A DNA stretch of 64,000 bases from Arenibacter sp. ARW7G5Y1 (lineage in GTDB: Bacteria > Bacteroidota > Bacteroidia > Flavobacteriales > Flavobacteriaceae). The stretch spans positions 67,899 through 131,898 of the forward strand of contig NZ_QJJZ01000010.1 of assembly GCF_003201775.1 (NCBI RefSeq), given 5' to 3'. This document shows, one piece after another, positions 44,650 to 55,211 of this stretch (positions within the stretch are counted from its first letter, which is position 1; every line of letters starts with the position of its first letter). Below the pieces are notes generated by a model. It did no database searches. It was not told where the DNA came from and worked only from the letters and a program-made list of their open reading frames with translations. Made by a program: the position numbers and the translations under genes.

Positions 44650-45519
44650 ATGAAAAAAGTTATACTTCTCTGTTATCTTATTTTAAATGCAACCTTATTA
44701 TTTTCCCAAGGGGAAAAGGTCAACATAATAGTCTTTGGAGCCCATCCAGACGATTGTGACATTGACACGGGTGGCACCGCCATTTTACTCGCAAAAATGG
44801 GCCACAATGTAAAGTTTGTATCCTTGACCAACGGTGATGCCGGACATTATGCCATGGGAGGCGGTGAGCTTGCCAAGGTTAGGATTGCGGAGGCCGAGGA
44901 AGCGGGCAAAAGATTTGGGGTTACCTATACTGTCCTGGACAACCACGATGGGGAGTTGATGCCAACTTTGGAAAATCGGCTTAAGGTGATACGTGAAATT
45001 AGAAAATGGAAGGCCGACGTGGTCATTGCCCCCAGACCCAATGATTATCATCCAGACCACAGGTATACGGGAGTTTTGGTACAGGATGCCGCCTATATGG
45101 TTATAGTTCCCAATGTAGCCCCTGAAGTACCCCCGCTCCAAAAAAATCCGGTTTTTCTTTATTCGGAAGATAGTTTTCAAAAACCCAGCCCATTCGAACC
45201 CGACATTGCAGTAATCATCGATTCTGTTTTTGATCAAAAAGTGTATGCCATGTCCGCACATAAATCCCAATTCTTTGAATGGCTTCCATGGACTTCAGGT
45301 AATTTGGAGAAAGTGCCAAAGGACGATCAGGGCAGATTGGAAATGTTGGCCAATTGGAGGTCTCAGCCTCCCAAGGAAGCCCTATTGAAATGTGCTGCAA
45401 AATGGTACGGAACCAAAGCTTCCAGTGCCAATCATATAGAGGGTTTTGAAATATGCGAGTATGGCAAACAACCCACCGATGATGAGATTAGGACCCTTTT
45501 CCCAATGCTTAAAAAATAG
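44650..45519 (+). CDS. PIG-L family deacetylase, exported
   Basis: 289 residues; signal peptide (about 1-19, ending LLFSQG) and a zinc-dependent LmbE/PIG-L domain with AHPDDCDIDTGG and HPDHRYTG. Relatives remove acetyl from N-acetylglucosamine-containing molecules; the exported form might act on glycans. It may be functionally tied to the convergent amidohydrolase, whose gene begins its 3' end 28 bp away. Confidence 0.9.
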   Translation: MKKVILLCYLILNATLLFSQGEKVNIIVFGAHPDDCDIDTGGTAILLAKMGHNVKFVSLTNGDAGHYAMGGGELAKVRIAEAEEAGKRFGVTYTVLDNHDGELMPTLENRLKVIREIRKWKADVVIAPRPNDYHPDHRYTGVLVQDAAYMVIVPNVAPEVPPLQKNPVFLYSEDSFQKPSPFEPDIAVIIDSVFDQKVYAMSAHKSQFFEWLPWTSGNLEKVPKDDQGRLEMLANWRSQPPKEALLKCAAKWYGTKASSANHIEGFEICEYGKQPTDDEIRTLFPMLKK

Positions 45520-45521
45520 GA

Positions 45522-45539
45522 CGGAATGTTATTATTCCG
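45522..45539. terminator. Possible weak bidirectional terminator
   Basis: CGGAAT-GTTATT-ATTCCG hairpin in the 28-bp gap between two convergent genes. There is no strong T tail, so support is modest. Confidence 0.35.
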
Positions 45540-45547
45540 GTGTTTGA

Positions 45548-46615
45548 CTACTCCAGTATCTTTTTGGCGTTATCGCTGTATATTTTCTTCAACACCTCAT
45601 CACTAAGGCCCAGCCCGTTAAACGACCAATGATAGGAGGAAATATTCCTGTCATAAAAATGCTCATCCTCACTTTCCAGAATGCGAAATGTTAATTGATA
45701 CATATTGGGATCGGTACCCATATCGGTACCATAGACCAATTTATCCTGATACTTTTCATAAAAACGTTTTGTATAACGGGGAACGGCCGCCGTTTCCGCA
45801 TATCTGGCAGAAATGTCCGCGTACATATTATCATAGGTCCCCAAAAGCCTCCCTATGATATCCAAATCATAACTACAGTTGGCAAAGTGACAGGCTATAA
45901 AAGTGGTTTTTGGATTTTCCCTAACTGCATTTTCCAAAGCAGTAATTAGTTCCCCATGGGTCAACATCCCCTCCTTTTTGGTATCTATTCGCCATTTGTA
46001 GGCGTTCATCAACCCGTCATTATGGACATCCATGGGCTCATACATCCACATGGGGTCCGCAACATGGATACTCACTGGCATGCCCAGTTCCCCACATTTC
46101 TCCCAGAGGGGCCTCATCCTTAGATCATCCGCATGCATTCCTTTTGCCGGTGTAGGCTTGGAGTAAAAAAAACCAACACCCTTATCTCCCAATTCACCAA
46201 CCCCTCTTGCTCCTTTCTCAAAACATCTTTCCAACTCCTTTACGGCACGCTTGCTCCAGCCTTTTTCTTCATAACCTGTAAAATCAAAGCCGCACCAAAG
46301 TTCAAAACGATCCCCATATTTGGAATAAAGATCAACAATACTGTCAAAAGACTTCCCCGTCCGATAGGTAAGAACAATAGATTTCACAATTCCTGCCCGG
46401 TCCATTGTCTTTACCCATTCACCTATTTCTTGTTCCGATTTGGGATAAGGATGTGAATGAAAATCCACCACGGGAAATTTAGCTTTGGAGATGGTGGTCT
46501 TAGGGGTGTTATAAATGGATATTGGTTCGTAATCCTTTAAAAGCATATCTTCTTGTGCTTTAACCAAAGTAGTACTAAAAGCAGCGAATAAAAAAATGAT
46601 GTGGTAAATTTTCAT
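45548..46615 (-). CDS. Exported amidohydrolase-family protein
   Basis: 355 residues; signal peptide (about 1-20, ending LVKAQE), then a TIM-barrel amidohydrolase: VDFHSHPYP supplies the HxH metal site, HVADPMWMYEP and ACHFANCSYDLD provide further His, and YGTDMGTDPN the final Asp. Most similar in layout to amidohydrolase-2 proteins (decarboxylase or lactonase type). Substrate unknown. Confidence 0.85.
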   Translation of the reverse strand: MKIYHIIFLFAAFSTTLVKAQEDMLLKDYEPISIYNTPKTTISKAKFPVVDFHSHPYPKSEQEIGEWVKTMDRAGIVKSIVLTYRTGKSFDSIVDLYSKYGDRFELWCGFDFTGYEEKGWSKRAVKELERCFEKGARGVGELGDKGVGFFYSKPTPAKGMHADDLRMRPLWEKCGELGMPVSIHVADPMWMYEPMDVHNDGLMNAYKWRIDTKKEGMLTHGELITALENAVRENPKTTFIACHFANCSYDLDIIGRLLGTYDNMYADISARYAETAAVPRYTKRFYEKYQDKLVYGTDMGTDPNMYQLTFRILESEDEHFYDRNISSYHWSFNGLGLSDEVLKKIYSDNAKKILE

Positions 46616-46760
46616 ATCGAGGTTTAAGGCAATTGGGCCGTGATGGTTATCCCAAGTATGTCAAATATAATAATTTATGCTTTAGTTATTACCGGCAGGT
46701 CAACCAATCCTTGACACTTGGAATAATCGCCTTGGTCGTGTTCCTTGCCCTCATGATTCC

Positions 46761-47582
46761 CTAAATTTTAAAGGTGATAACGGGAATTTTTGAATGGTTG
46801 GTCACATCTTCCCCGATACTTCCCATCAAAAAGTGCGTCAATCCTTTTCTACCATGTGTGGGCAATCCTATTAAGTCGGCGTTCCTACTTTCGCCAAATG
46901 CCAATATTCCCCTCTCTACGCTATAGTCATTATAAATCTCTACTTCCAAACTGGCTTTGGCCAAATACAGGAATTTATTAATTTTTTTAAAGGCATCCTT
47001 GGTGCTCAGGAAATTATCGCCTGGTGTATTGACATATACCAAAATCAATTCAGCAGCAAGCTTATCCGCCAATTTCTTGGCCCGTTGAAAGGCCTCCAGG
47101 TTTTCCTTCTCAAAGTCACAGGCAAAAACAAATCTCTTTACCTCAAAGCCCTCTATATAATCCTTGATGACCAAAACAGGAATATTGGAATTTCTTACCA
47201 TTTTCTCAGCGTTGGAACCTACAAAAATCTCTTTGATTCCGTCAGTCCCTTGAGATCCCATTATAATTAGATCTGCCTGATGTTTTTCTGCTACGGCATT
47301 CACTTCGCTGTACACTTTATGATGTTTTACTATAGGCGTAATCTTGATTCCCTGCAGATATGGCTTTTCCAAAAATGTTTCAAATCTTTTTTCCGCCAAC
47401 CTTATTAAAAATAAGGCTTGCTCATAGTGCGCTTGCTCATTGGCAGAAATAAGGGCCTCCGACAATTCCAGCATATGCAGGACAAAAATTTCAGATCCAT
47501 ATTTTGTAGCAATGGAAGCGGCCGTTTTAAGGGCATTTTCAGATTGTTCTGAAAAATCGACGGGTACAATAATTTTTTTCAT
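46761..47582 (-). CDS. Universal stress protein, tandem UspA domains
   Basis: 273 residues: the first UspA fold KKIIVPVDFSEQSENA to GSQGTDGIKEIFVGSNA carries the nucleotide-binding Gly pattern; the second ends GLPTHGRKGLTHFLMGSIGE. It lies 53 bp downstream of hemN and probably shares its FNR-type promoter, making it the second Usp gene tied to this control circuit. Confidence 0.9.
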   Translation of the reverse strand: MKKIIVPVDFSEQSENALKTAASIATKYGSEIFVLHMLELSEALISANEQAHYEQALFLIRLAEKRFETFLEKPYLQGIKITPIVKHHKVYSEVNAVAEKHQADLIIMGSQGTDGIKEIFVGSNAEKMVRNSNIPVLVIKDYIEGFEVKRFVFACDFEKENLEAFQRAKKLADKLAAELILVYVNTPGDNFLSTKDAFKKINKFLYLAKASLEVEIYNDYSVERGILAFGESRNADLIGLPTHGRKGLTHFLMGSIGEDVTNHSKIPVITFKI

Positions 47583-47635
47583 AGGTTTATTTTTACTGAT
47601 TTTATTATCAAAGGGTTAAAAAATAGCCCGCACAA

Positions 47636-48997
47636 CTAAATGGTCATCGAAAACAATCTAGTTTCCGGTGCTTTGCGATGCAGGAACAAATCAAATGCCA
47701 TACAGACATTGCGTACAAAAGGCCTTCCTTTTTCGGTAACATAAATACCATTTGAAACCATTTCGACCAAGCCATCATGGGCCATTTCCTTGAGCTTATC
47801 CATGGCCTCATCCAATTCGTTAAACCTTTCCTTTTGCTTCTCCCAGCTAGTATTAAATTTACACATTAAATTTAAGATATGCCTACGAAGAACCCTGTCC
47901 TCTTCGGATAAAATGTGTCCTCTATAAATAGGTATGATCTTACTTTCCACTAGGTGGTGATACTCTTCCAGACTTTTTACATTTTGTGCAAAACTATCCC
48001 AACTATCACCTATACTGGAGATACCCAAACCAACCATAACCCTGGTCTTAGAGGCCGTATAACCCATAAAATTCCTATGTAAGCTTCCATGCTCCATTGC
48101 TTTAAAAAGCGAATCCGTCCTCAATGAAAAATGATCCATTCCTATTTCTTCATAACCTACCTCGGCCAACAATGTCTTCCCCATCCCATATTGCTCCCGC
48201 TTCTCCTCCGCAGTTGGCAAATCGGAATCCTTATACCCCCTTTGCCCATTACCCTTTAACCAAGGAACATGTGCATAACTATAAAAAGCCAATCGATCTG
48301 GCATCAATTCCTTGGTTTTTAGAATAGTTTCGGCAACATCATCCTTCGTTTGGAAGGGCAGGCCAAAAATTATATCATGCCCAACGGAAGTATATCCTAT
48401 TTCCCTGGCCCATTGGGTAACCTTTTTTACGTTTTCGAAAGGTTGTAGCCTGTGAATGGCGAGCTGAACCTTCTTATTATAATCCTGAACCCCATAACTA
48501 ACCCTTCTAAATCCTACATCGTAAAGTGCTTTTAGGTGTTCTTGGGTAGTATTGTTCGGATGTCCTTCAAAACTAAATTCATAATCATCCGCACGGCTGG
48601 CAGTGGTAAAAATACCATTGATAAGACGCGTTAAATTTTCCGGGGAGAAAAAAGTGGGCGTACCCCCCCCGAGATGAAGCTCTTTTATCCTTGGTTTCGT
48701 TTCGAATAAATCACAATAAAGCTTCCACTCCTTCAAGACATCACTTATATATGGGTTTTCAACTTCATGCCGTTTGGTAATTCTTTTATGACATCCGCAA
48801 AAAGTACAGAGACTCTCACAAAAAGGCAAATGTATATATAGGCTTATGCCTTCCTCTCCGTTACTTTCATTAAAATTTTTAATTAACGTATTCCGCCATT
48901 GATGGCCAGAGAAAGTGTCCAAATCCCAATACGGAACAGTAGGGTAACTGGTGTATCTGGGACCAGGGATATTGTATTTTTGTACTAGGTTGGTCAT
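47636..48997 (-). CDS. hemN: Oxygen-independent coproporphyrinogen III oxidase
   Basis: Makes protoporphyrinogen IX from coproporphyrinogen III without oxygen. Radical SAM motif CESLCTFCGCHK with the extra Cys, then GGGTPTFFS. 453 residues, as expected for true HemN (HemW at 7930 is shorter). An FNR-type promoter lies upstream, which fits a need for heme when oxygen is scarce. Confidence 0.95.
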   Translation of the reverse strand: MTNLVQKYNIPGPRYTSYPTVPYWDLDTFSGHQWRNTLIKNFNESNGEEGISLYIHLPFCESLCTFCGCHKRITKRHEVENPYISDVLKEWKLYCDLFETKPRIKELHLGGGTPTFFSPENLTRLINGIFTTASRADDYEFSFEGHPNNTTQEHLKALYDVGFRRVSYGVQDYNKKVQLAIHRLQPFENVKKVTQWAREIGYTSVGHDIIFGLPFQTKDDVAETILKTKELMPDRLAFYSYAHVPWLKGNGQRGYKDSDLPTAEEKREQYGMGKTLLAEVGYEEIGMDHFSLRTDSLFKAMEHGSLHRNFMGYTASKTRVMVGLGISSIGDSWDSFAQNVKSLEEYHHLVESKIIPIYRGHILSEEDRVLRRHILNLMCKFNTSWEKQKERFNELDEAMDKLKEMAHDGLVEMVSNGIYVTEKGRPFVRNVCMAFDLFLHRKAPETRLFSMTI

Positions 48998-49021
48998 AAG
49001 CTATGTTCTTTACAATAGCTA

Positions 49022-49064
49022 CAAAAATACTATTACACCGCCTGTAAAAATATGACACTTATCA
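49022..49064 (-). promoter_or_regulatory. FNR-type promoter of hemN
   Basis: Box read toward the gene: TGATA-AG-TGTCA (49064-49053), centre 49058.5. The -7 element TATTTTTG (49029-49022) begins 29.5 bp from the centre and is 25 bp from the start codon. Confidence 0.75.
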
Positions 49065-49255
49065 GGTTTCACTTTCATCCCTAAAACAAGTACCAAGGTT
49101 CCCCAAATAATTATTCTTCTAAAGAATTTGAAGTCGGCCGTAATTTAAATAATCGTTAAAAACTGCAAATTGGAAACTAATTTTTTAAATAATCCGTTCT
49201 AGAAGCCCCTTTATGATAAAAACTATATTTTTGTAAACTTAAAAAATAACCAATT

Positions 49256-50146
49256 ATGACATTACTTTTAATGGCGGCCGGTAGTGGCAGCCGATATGGC
49301 AAACTAAAACAATTTGATGATTTGGGACCAAAAGACGAATTCCTAATGGAATTTAGTATTTATGATGCCTTAAAAAATGGTTTTGACCACATCGTTGCCA
49401 TTACAAAAAAGGAAAATGTAGATTTTTTAAAGGAGCATTTATCCAGTAGATTGCCAAAGAATATTAAACTGGATGTTTTGGCCCAAGAAGTAAACGATCT
49501 TCCCGAAGGAGTAACCTTTACCGGTGAAAGGGCTAAGCCATGGGGAACTGCACATGCCGTATGGACTGCAAGAAATGTTATTGACAGGCCGTTCGCCATA
49601 ATTAATGCGGATGACTATTATGGTAAAAATGCATTTGAAAGCGCTGCCGACTTTATCAAAAACAATGGCAACAAAGAGACATTTGGTCTTATAGCCTATA
49701 TATTAAAAAATACCTTATCCGAACACGGTTCCGTATCCAGGGGTGTATGCAAATCCGAGGGAGGAAAACTAACTTCCATACAAGAACATACTAAAATAGA
49801 AGCTCAGGAAAATGGAATTATCGATACGGATTCTGGCACCAAATTTACCGGGGAAGAATTGGTCAGTATGAATTTTTGGGTTTGTCAACCTTCCATATTT
49901 CCATTTATTACGGATTACCTCAAGGACTTTATCGGAAATAAGGAGAACCATGCCAAAGGGGAAATATATCTTCCGTTCGCGATCAAGGAAATGATTGCAA
50001 AGAATTTGATAGATGTAGATGTAATTCCTTCCGCAAGTCAATGGTTCGGGGTTACCTACGCCAGCGACAAGGATGTTGCCGTTTCCGAATTACAGCGCAT
50101 GACAGACGAAAATGGGTATACTTCTCCACTTTGGGACAACGTTTAG
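49256..50146 (+). CDS. Sugar nucleotidyltransferase
   Basis: 296 residues, Rossmann-like NTP transferase: the dinucleotide signature AAGSGSRYGKLKQF at the N terminus and a metal-binding ADDYYGKNAFE. It would join a sugar 1-phosphate to a nucleotide. A -7 TATTTTTG (49226-49233) lies ahead. The following gene is a kinase 12 bp away, so kinase and nucleotidyltransferase act in tandem on one sugar, not identifiable by reading. Confidence 0.85.
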   Translation: MTLLLMAAGSGSRYGKLKQFDDLGPKDEFLMEFSIYDALKNGFDHIVAITKKENVDFLKEHLSSRLPKNIKLDVLAQEVNDLPEGVTFTGERAKPWGTAHAVWTARNVIDRPFAIINADDYYGKNAFESAADFIKNNGNKETFGLIAYILKNTLSEHGSVSRGVCKSEGGKLTSIQEHTKIEAQENGIIDTDSGTKFTGEELVSMNFWVCQPSIFPFITDYLKDFIGNKENHAKGEIYLPFAIKEMIAKNLIDVDVIPSASQWFGVTYASDKDVAVSELQRMTDENGYTSPLWDNV

Positions 50147-50158
50147 AAAAGCTTATCC

Positions 50159-51232
50159 ATGATTGCAACTAAAAATGCGGAGCTCAACGAGCTATTGAAA
50201 AACTTTTCTGTAGATAGGAAGGCCTATGGATTCCAAGGAATAAACCAGGGGTATATCAATGACACCTATTTGGTCCTGGACAACGATTACCCCTTGTATA
50301 TTCTACAAAGGGTAAACCACAATGTCTTTAAGGACGTACATGGCCTCATGGGCAATATTGCCAATGCTTTTCAACATTTAAAGGACCAAAATTATACGCC
50401 CATTGAACTTTTAAAAACGCAATCGGGCAATTCCTATTTTAAGGATGAAGAAACAGGATACTGGAGGTTGATGACCTATCTCAACAACACTACCGCCTAT
50501 GACAATGCCACGGATACAGGCATTGCTTTCGAGGCCGGTAGGGTGGTCGGGAAATTCCATCAACTTCTGGCAGAGGCCCCCTTGGGAAATTTTGTGGATA
50601 CCATCCCACAGTTCCATAATCTTACCTTAAGGGAAAGTCAGTTTGAAGAAGCCGTTCTATCCGCGAAAACAGAAAAATTGGAAACTGCCAAAGCGGCCAT
50701 AGCCTTCGCCAAGCAAACATTGGAAAAGCTGAAAATCTTGGACAATTCCAAGTTGCCGTTAAGGGTTTGCCACAATGACACCAAATTAAACAATATCCTT
50801 TTCTCGAAGGAAAACAACAAGGCCCTTTGCCTTATAGACCTGGACACCATTATGAAAGGGTATTTTTATTTTGATTTTGGAGATGCCATAAGGACCGTTG
50901 CAAATACCGCTGCCGAAGACGAACAGGATCACAGTAAGATTACTTTTGAAAGGCCTTTCTTTGAAGCTTTCATAAAAGGTCTGGAAAGTAACGGCCCCTT
51001 TTTACATAAGGAAGAAATAGACCTACTGCCTTGGGGAGCTGTATTTATGCCCTTCATTCACGGCTTAAGGGCCCTCACAGACTATTTGAACAACAATATC
51101 TATTACAAGGTATCTTACGAGAACCAAAATTTGGACCGCTGTCTTAGCCTGTTTTATTTCACGAATAAGGCAATTGAAGAAATTGGGTATATGACCCAAA
51201 TAGTAAAGAATGGGCTAACACCCCAAGTTTAG
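50159..51232 (+). CDS. APH-fold sugar/choline kinase
   Basis: 357 residues, aminoglycoside-phosphotransferase fold. Catalytic motif HNDTKLNNILF and metal-binding LIDLDTIMKG are clear. Relatives include N-acetylhexosamine 1-kinase (NahK) and choline kinase. Being paired with a sugar nucleotidyltransferase favours a sugar 1-kinase. It ends 23 bp before the convergent lacI gene. Confidence 0.85.
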   Translation: MIATKNAELNELLKNFSVDRKAYGFQGINQGYINDTYLVLDNDYPLYILQRVNHNVFKDVHGLMGNIANAFQHLKDQNYTPIELLKTQSGNSYFKDEETGYWRLMTYLNNTTAYDNATDTGIAFEAGRVVGKFHQLLAEAPLGNFVDTIPQFHNLTLRESQFEEAVLSAKTEKLETAKAAIAFAKQTLEKLKILDNSKLPLRVCHNDTKLNNILFSKENNKALCLIDLDTIMKGYFYFDFGDAIRTVANTAAEDEQDHSKITFERPFFEAFIKGLESNGPFLHKEEIDLLPWGAVFMPFIHGLRALTDYLNNNIYYKVSYENQNLDRCLSLFYFTNKAIEEIGYMTQIVKNGLTPQV

Positions 51233-51255
51233 TTTTATTGGGTATCTCCCATAGG

Positions 51256-52272
51256 TTAAACCCTCTTGGTGGAATCCCTAACAATTAGGCTGGTTTTAAT
51301 TACCTTGGTGGTACAATCCAAATATTCCTTGCTCTCCATCCTTTCGATCAGGACCTTGGCTGCCGTTTCCCCAATATAAGTACCGTGCTGACTTACAGCT
51401 GTAAGAGCCGGACTTACGTAGCGTGATAGTTTCCCATTGGTAAACCCTATAACGGAAATGTCTTCCGGCACCCTATACCCCCTCGCCTTGATCAATTTCA
51501 AGACCTCTACCGCTGTAATTTCATCCAAAGCCATTATACTATCAATAGACTTGTAATTCAACAAAAAAGTCAAGAGAACTTCCATATCATCCTCCTTGCC
51601 CACCCTTAATATTAATTTGTCATCAAAGGGGATACCTGCCTCTGCCAATGCCTTCTTATAGCCTTCCACCCGCAATCTACCTACGCTTGAATGATCAATA
51701 GCGGTAACCAGGGCAACTGTTGTACAACCTAAATTTAAAAAATATTTAGTGGTTTTATAGCCCGCCTCAAAATCATCGACTATCACCTTATCACATGAAA
51801 TTTCATCCGAAACCCTATCGAACATTACCAAAGGAATTTGCTCGTCCAGGATATTTTGAAAATGTTCAAGTTTGTTCCTAAACTGTGTCTCTTCAGCCAT
51901 GGACACTATTAATCCATCAACCGTACCCCCTCCTAGAAATTCAAGAGTCGCCACCTCCTTTTCATATGATTCATCGCTTATACAGCTAAGTAAAATATAG
52001 CCGTGTTCGTTGGCTACTTTTTCAATTCCTGAAAATACCTGGGTAAAAAAATAATTGAGGATATTGGGCACAACGACCCCGATGGTCTTGGTCTTCCGCT
52101 GTAATAAACTCAGGGCCACTTTGTTTGGCCTGTATTTATTATCCTTGGCAAACTGCTGTATTTTAGCTTTCAGTCCATCACTGATCTCATGACTATCATT
52201 GATAGCCTTGGAAACCGTTGAAATAGAAACACCAAAATATTGGGCAATCTCCTTTAGGGTTATTTTTTTCAT
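51256..52272 (-). CDS. LacI family regulator of the xylose operon
   Basis: 338 residues: N-terminal helix-turn-helix and hinge (ITLKEIAQYFGVSISTVSKA), then a periplasmic-binding-protein-like effector domain. As the third gene behind xylB-xylA it is probably the operon's own repressor. A palindrome CCGAATTTCGG (52287-52297) lies 15 bp ahead of the start. Confidence 0.88.
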   Translation of the reverse strand: MKKITLKEIAQYFGVSISTVSKAINDSHEISDGLKAKIQQFAKDNKYRPNKVALSLLQRKTKTIGVVVPNILNYFFTQVFSGIEKVANEHGYILLSCISDESYEKEVATLEFLGGGTVDGLIVSMAEETQFRNKLEHFQNILDEQIPLVMFDRVSDEISCDKVIVDDFEAGYKTTKYFLNLGCTTVALVTAIDHSSVGRLRVEGYKKALAEAGIPFDDKLILRVGKEDDMEVLLTFLLNYKSIDSIMALDEITAVEVLKLIKARGYRVPEDISVIGFTNGKLSRYVSPALTAVSQHGTYIGETAAKVLIERMESKEYLDCTTKVIKTSLIVRDSTKRV

Positions 52273-52396
52273 AGAATCATCTTATCCCGAATTTCGGTAA
52301 AATAACTCCCTTTACAATATTTTTAAAAGATTTTTTGCAAAAATCTTTGGATTAGCCCAAGTTGATTACCCAATTTCTTTGTTCTATTTATATTTG
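52273..52396 (-). promoter_or_regulatory. xylA-lacI gap with palindromes
   Basis: CCGAATTTCGG (52287-52297) and a ten-pair hairpin AAAGATTTTT-TGC-AAAAATCTTT (52326-52348). The first resembles half-sites CGAA/TTCG of the operator at 55420 and may bind the LacI protein; the second might be a weak terminator or attenuator. Confidence 0.4.
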
Positions 52397-53722
52397 TTAA
52401 ATGTATTGATTTATGATGTTCTCGAACAGCTCCTGCTTCCCGCTCTGCAACTTCAACTCCCCATTTTCCTGGGCTATTTTGTAAAGGGCTTCCAGATTCA
52501 ATTTACCATTCTCAAAGTCCTTCCCTTTCCCTGAATCGAAGGAGCTATATCTTTCCTCTAGCATTTTTCCATAGGCAGAGGAAGAAATAATCCTATCCGC
52601 GGTAATCAAAGCACGGGCGAAGGTGTCGGCCCCTCCGATATGGGCATGGAAAACATCATCCAAATCAGTGGAATTCCTTCTTATTTTGGCATCAAAGTTT
52701 ACACCACCACCTTGCAGTCCACCAGCTTTAAGGAATACCAACATTGCCTCGGTAGTTTCCTGTATATTGTTTGGGAACTGATCGGTATCCCACCCATTTT
52801 GGTAATCCCCCCTATTGGCATCTATACTTCCCAACATTCCGGCTTTGGCCGCTACTGCCAATTCGTGTTGAAAAGTATGTTGGGCCAAGGTAGCATGATT
52901 TACCTCTATGTTTATTTTAAAATCTTTCTCCAATCCGTATTCACGCAGGAACCCTATAGCAGTTGCTGTGTCAAAGTCGTATTGATGCTTGGAAGGTTCC
53001 ATAGGTTTGGGTTCTATAAAAAAGGTTCCCTTAAAACCTTGGGCCCTTGCATAATCCCTTGCCATCCCCAAGAATTGCGCCATATGATCCAACTCACGTC
53101 CCATATCGGTATTTAAAAGGGACATATAACCTTCCCTTCCGCCCCAGAAAACATAATTCTCGCCACCAAGGGCAATAGTTGCATCCAAGGCCAGTTTAAT
53201 CTGTCCCCCTGCCCTGGCCACTACATTAAAATCAGGGTTGGTAGCCGCACCGTTCATATAACGGGGATTGGAGAAACAATTGGCGGTTCCCCACAATAAT
53301 TTAATTCCAGAATTTGCTTTTTTCTCCTTCAGGTAATCGGTTATTATAGATAATCGTTTCTCTGATTCGGCAAAAGTGGCTCCTTCCTGTATAAGATCGA
53401 AATCATGGAAACAGAAATAATCGAATCCCATTTTACTGATAAACTCAAAAGCTGCATCCGCCTTGTCCTTTGCCGCCTGTACTGGATCGGAGGACTGGTC
53501 CCATGCAAAATTCTGGGTTCCTGGGCCGAACGGATCCGCTCCCTGCCCACAGAAGGTATGCCAATAGGCTATGGCAAACTTAAAATGCTCCCGCATGGTT
53601 TTCCCAGCAACCACTTGTTCTGGATTGTAATATTTGAAAGCCAAAGGATTATCAGATTCCTTCCCCTCAAATTTAATGTCCCCAATTCCCTTAAAGTATT
53701 CTTTGTTTCCAATTATTGCCAT
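52397..53722 (-). CDS. xylA: Xylose isomerase
   Basis: Converts D-xylose to D-xylulose. 441 residues with the class II pattern: [17 protein letters not shown] near the active site, [16 protein letters not shown], and [18 protein letters not shown] for metal and substrate. It starts 10 bp after the xylB stop. Confidence 0.96.
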   Translation of the reverse strand: MAIIGNKEYFKGIGDIKFEGKESDNPLAFKYYNPEQVVAGKTMREHFKFAIAYWHTFCGQGADPFGPGTQNFAWDQSSDPVQAAKDKADAAFEFISKMGFDYFCFHDFDLIQEGATFAESEKRLSIITDYLKEKKANSGIKLLWGTANCFSNPRYMNGAATNPDFNVVARAGGQIKLALDATIALGGENYVFWGGREGYMSLLNTDMGRELDHMAQFLGMARDYARAQGFKGTFFIEPKPMEPSKHQYDFDTATAIGFLREYGLEKDFKINIEVNHATLAQHTFQHELAVAAKAGMLGSIDANRGDYQNGWDTDQFPNNIQETTEAMLVFLKAGGLQGGGVNFDAKIRRNSTDLDDVFHAHIGGADTFARALITADRIISSSAYGKMLEERYSSFDSGKGKDFENGKLNLEALYKIAQENGELKLQSGKQELFENIINQYI

Positions 53723-53732
53723 CTCTATTTTG

Positions 53733-55211
53733 TTATTTAATGATTAGTTCCAATTCTTTTTTCCAATTTTCATAGGCCAATTGATAAGCACTTTTATCGC
53801 TCAAAGGCTTAAAGGTGCTTACATGGTCGTTATTGGTGATATAGGTTCCAAATTTTTCAAAACCTCCTTCATTGATACCGGCGGCCCTTGCTGCGCCAAT
53901 GGCCCCAGTGGTATTGTAAATCTCAATGTCCTGCGACACCAAGGTGGATATAGTATTTGAAAAAATGTCCGATCTAAACAGATTATCGTTCCCGGCACGC
54001 ATTACTCCAATGTTTATGCCGTCGGACTTCAGGATTTCCATCCCATAGACAAAGGAAAAGGCTATCCCTTCCAAAGCTGCCCTACAAACATGTGCCTTGG
54101 TGTGATTATTCAGGTTGATGTTGACCAGCCTGGTTCCAATATCCATATTGTTAAGCATACGCTCTGCCCCATTTCCAAACGGAATTAGACATACCCCGTC
54201 CGAACCTACAGGAATACCCGAAGCCAGGGAATTCATTTCCTCATAGGAGTCCACATCCAGATTATTCAAAAGCCAGCGATATTGAATTCCGGCACCATTG
54301 ATATTCAGCAACTTTCCTACTCTTGGCGTCTGTTTGCTATAATTAACATGGGCAAAATTGTTAACCCTGGTACTTTCCTTACCCGATAAACTATCCGTAA
54401 CCGCATAGACCACCCCAGAGGTACCTCCCGTAGCAGCGACTTCTCCGGGATTAAAAACATTAAGAGCCAAGGCATTATTGGGCTGGTCACCCGCCCTATA
54501 TAGTATTGGTGTACCAATTGCCAAGCCACTTTCTCGGGCCCCTTTGGCATCTACTTTGGACTGAAGTCCAAAAGTATCCACAATATCCGGAATAAAAGAC
54601 TTGGGAATACCATAATGCCCTAGGAGCAGGTCTGCTACCGCATCTTCCTTGAAATCCCAAAGGATACCCTCTGACAACCCGGAAATAGTGGTATTTAAAA
54701 CATTGGAAAAACGAAAGGCTATATAGTCTCCTGGCAGCATTAATTTATCGGCGGCCCGGTAAAGTTCCGGTTCGTTTTCCTTTACCCATTTCAATTTGGA
54801 AGCTGTAAAGTTTGCAGGGGAATTCAATAAATGGGCCTTGCAAATGTCCTCCCCAATGTCGTCATAAGCCTTCCTTCCTATTTCCACTGCACGACTATCG
54901 CACCAAATAATGGATTTCCTTACCGGCTCGCCCTGTTTATCCACCAATACCAGTCCGTGCATCTGATAGGCAATGCCCACTCCCTCTATTTGATTTTCCG
55001 CTACACTGTACTTTTGCTTAATTTTCTTTATGCCCCTACATACGTATCCCCACCATTCCTTGGGATCTTGTTCTGCCCAACCATTTTTCAAGGCCAGCAT
55101 TTCCATTTCCGTTTCCGGTTCCTGAACAACCCCAACACTTTTCCCTGTGGCCACTTCCACCAAAGCCACCTTAATTGAAGAACTTCCAATATCCAATCCC
55201 AAATAATACAT
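53733..55211 (-). CDS. xylB: Xylulokinase
   Basis: Phosphorylates D-xylulose to xylulose 5-phosphate; FGGY kinase fold. [11 protein letters not shown] is the phosphate-1 motif at the true N terminus ([15 protein letters not shown] 55211). The reading frame extends 47 codons further upstream but without any family similarity. 492 residues. First gene of the operon; the catalytic Asp is in the [10 protein letters not shown] segment. Confidence 0.92.
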   Translation of the reverse strand: MYYLGLDIGSSSIKVALVEVATGKSVGVVQEPETEMEMLALKNGWAEQDPKEWWGYVCRGIKKIKQKYSVAENQIEGVGIAYQMHGLVLVDKQGEPVRKSIIWCDSRAVEIGRKAYDDIGEDICKAHLLNSPANFTASKLKWVKENEPELYRAADKLMLPGDYIAFRFSNVLNTTISGLSEGILWDFKEDAVADLLLGHYGIPKSFIPDIVDTFGLQSKVDAKGARESGLAIGTPILYRAGDQPNNALALNVFNPGEVAATGGTSGVVYAVTDSLSGKESTRVNNFAHVNYSKQTPRVGKLLNINGAGIQYRWLLNNLDVDSYEEMNSLASGIPVGSDGVCLIPFGNGAERMLNNMDIGTRLVNINLNNHTKAHVCRAALEGIAFSFVYGMEILKSDGINIGVMRAGNDNLFRSDIFSNTISTLVSQDIEIYNTTGAIGAARAAGINEGGFEKFGTYITNNDHVSTFKPLSDKSAYQLAYENWKKELELIIK

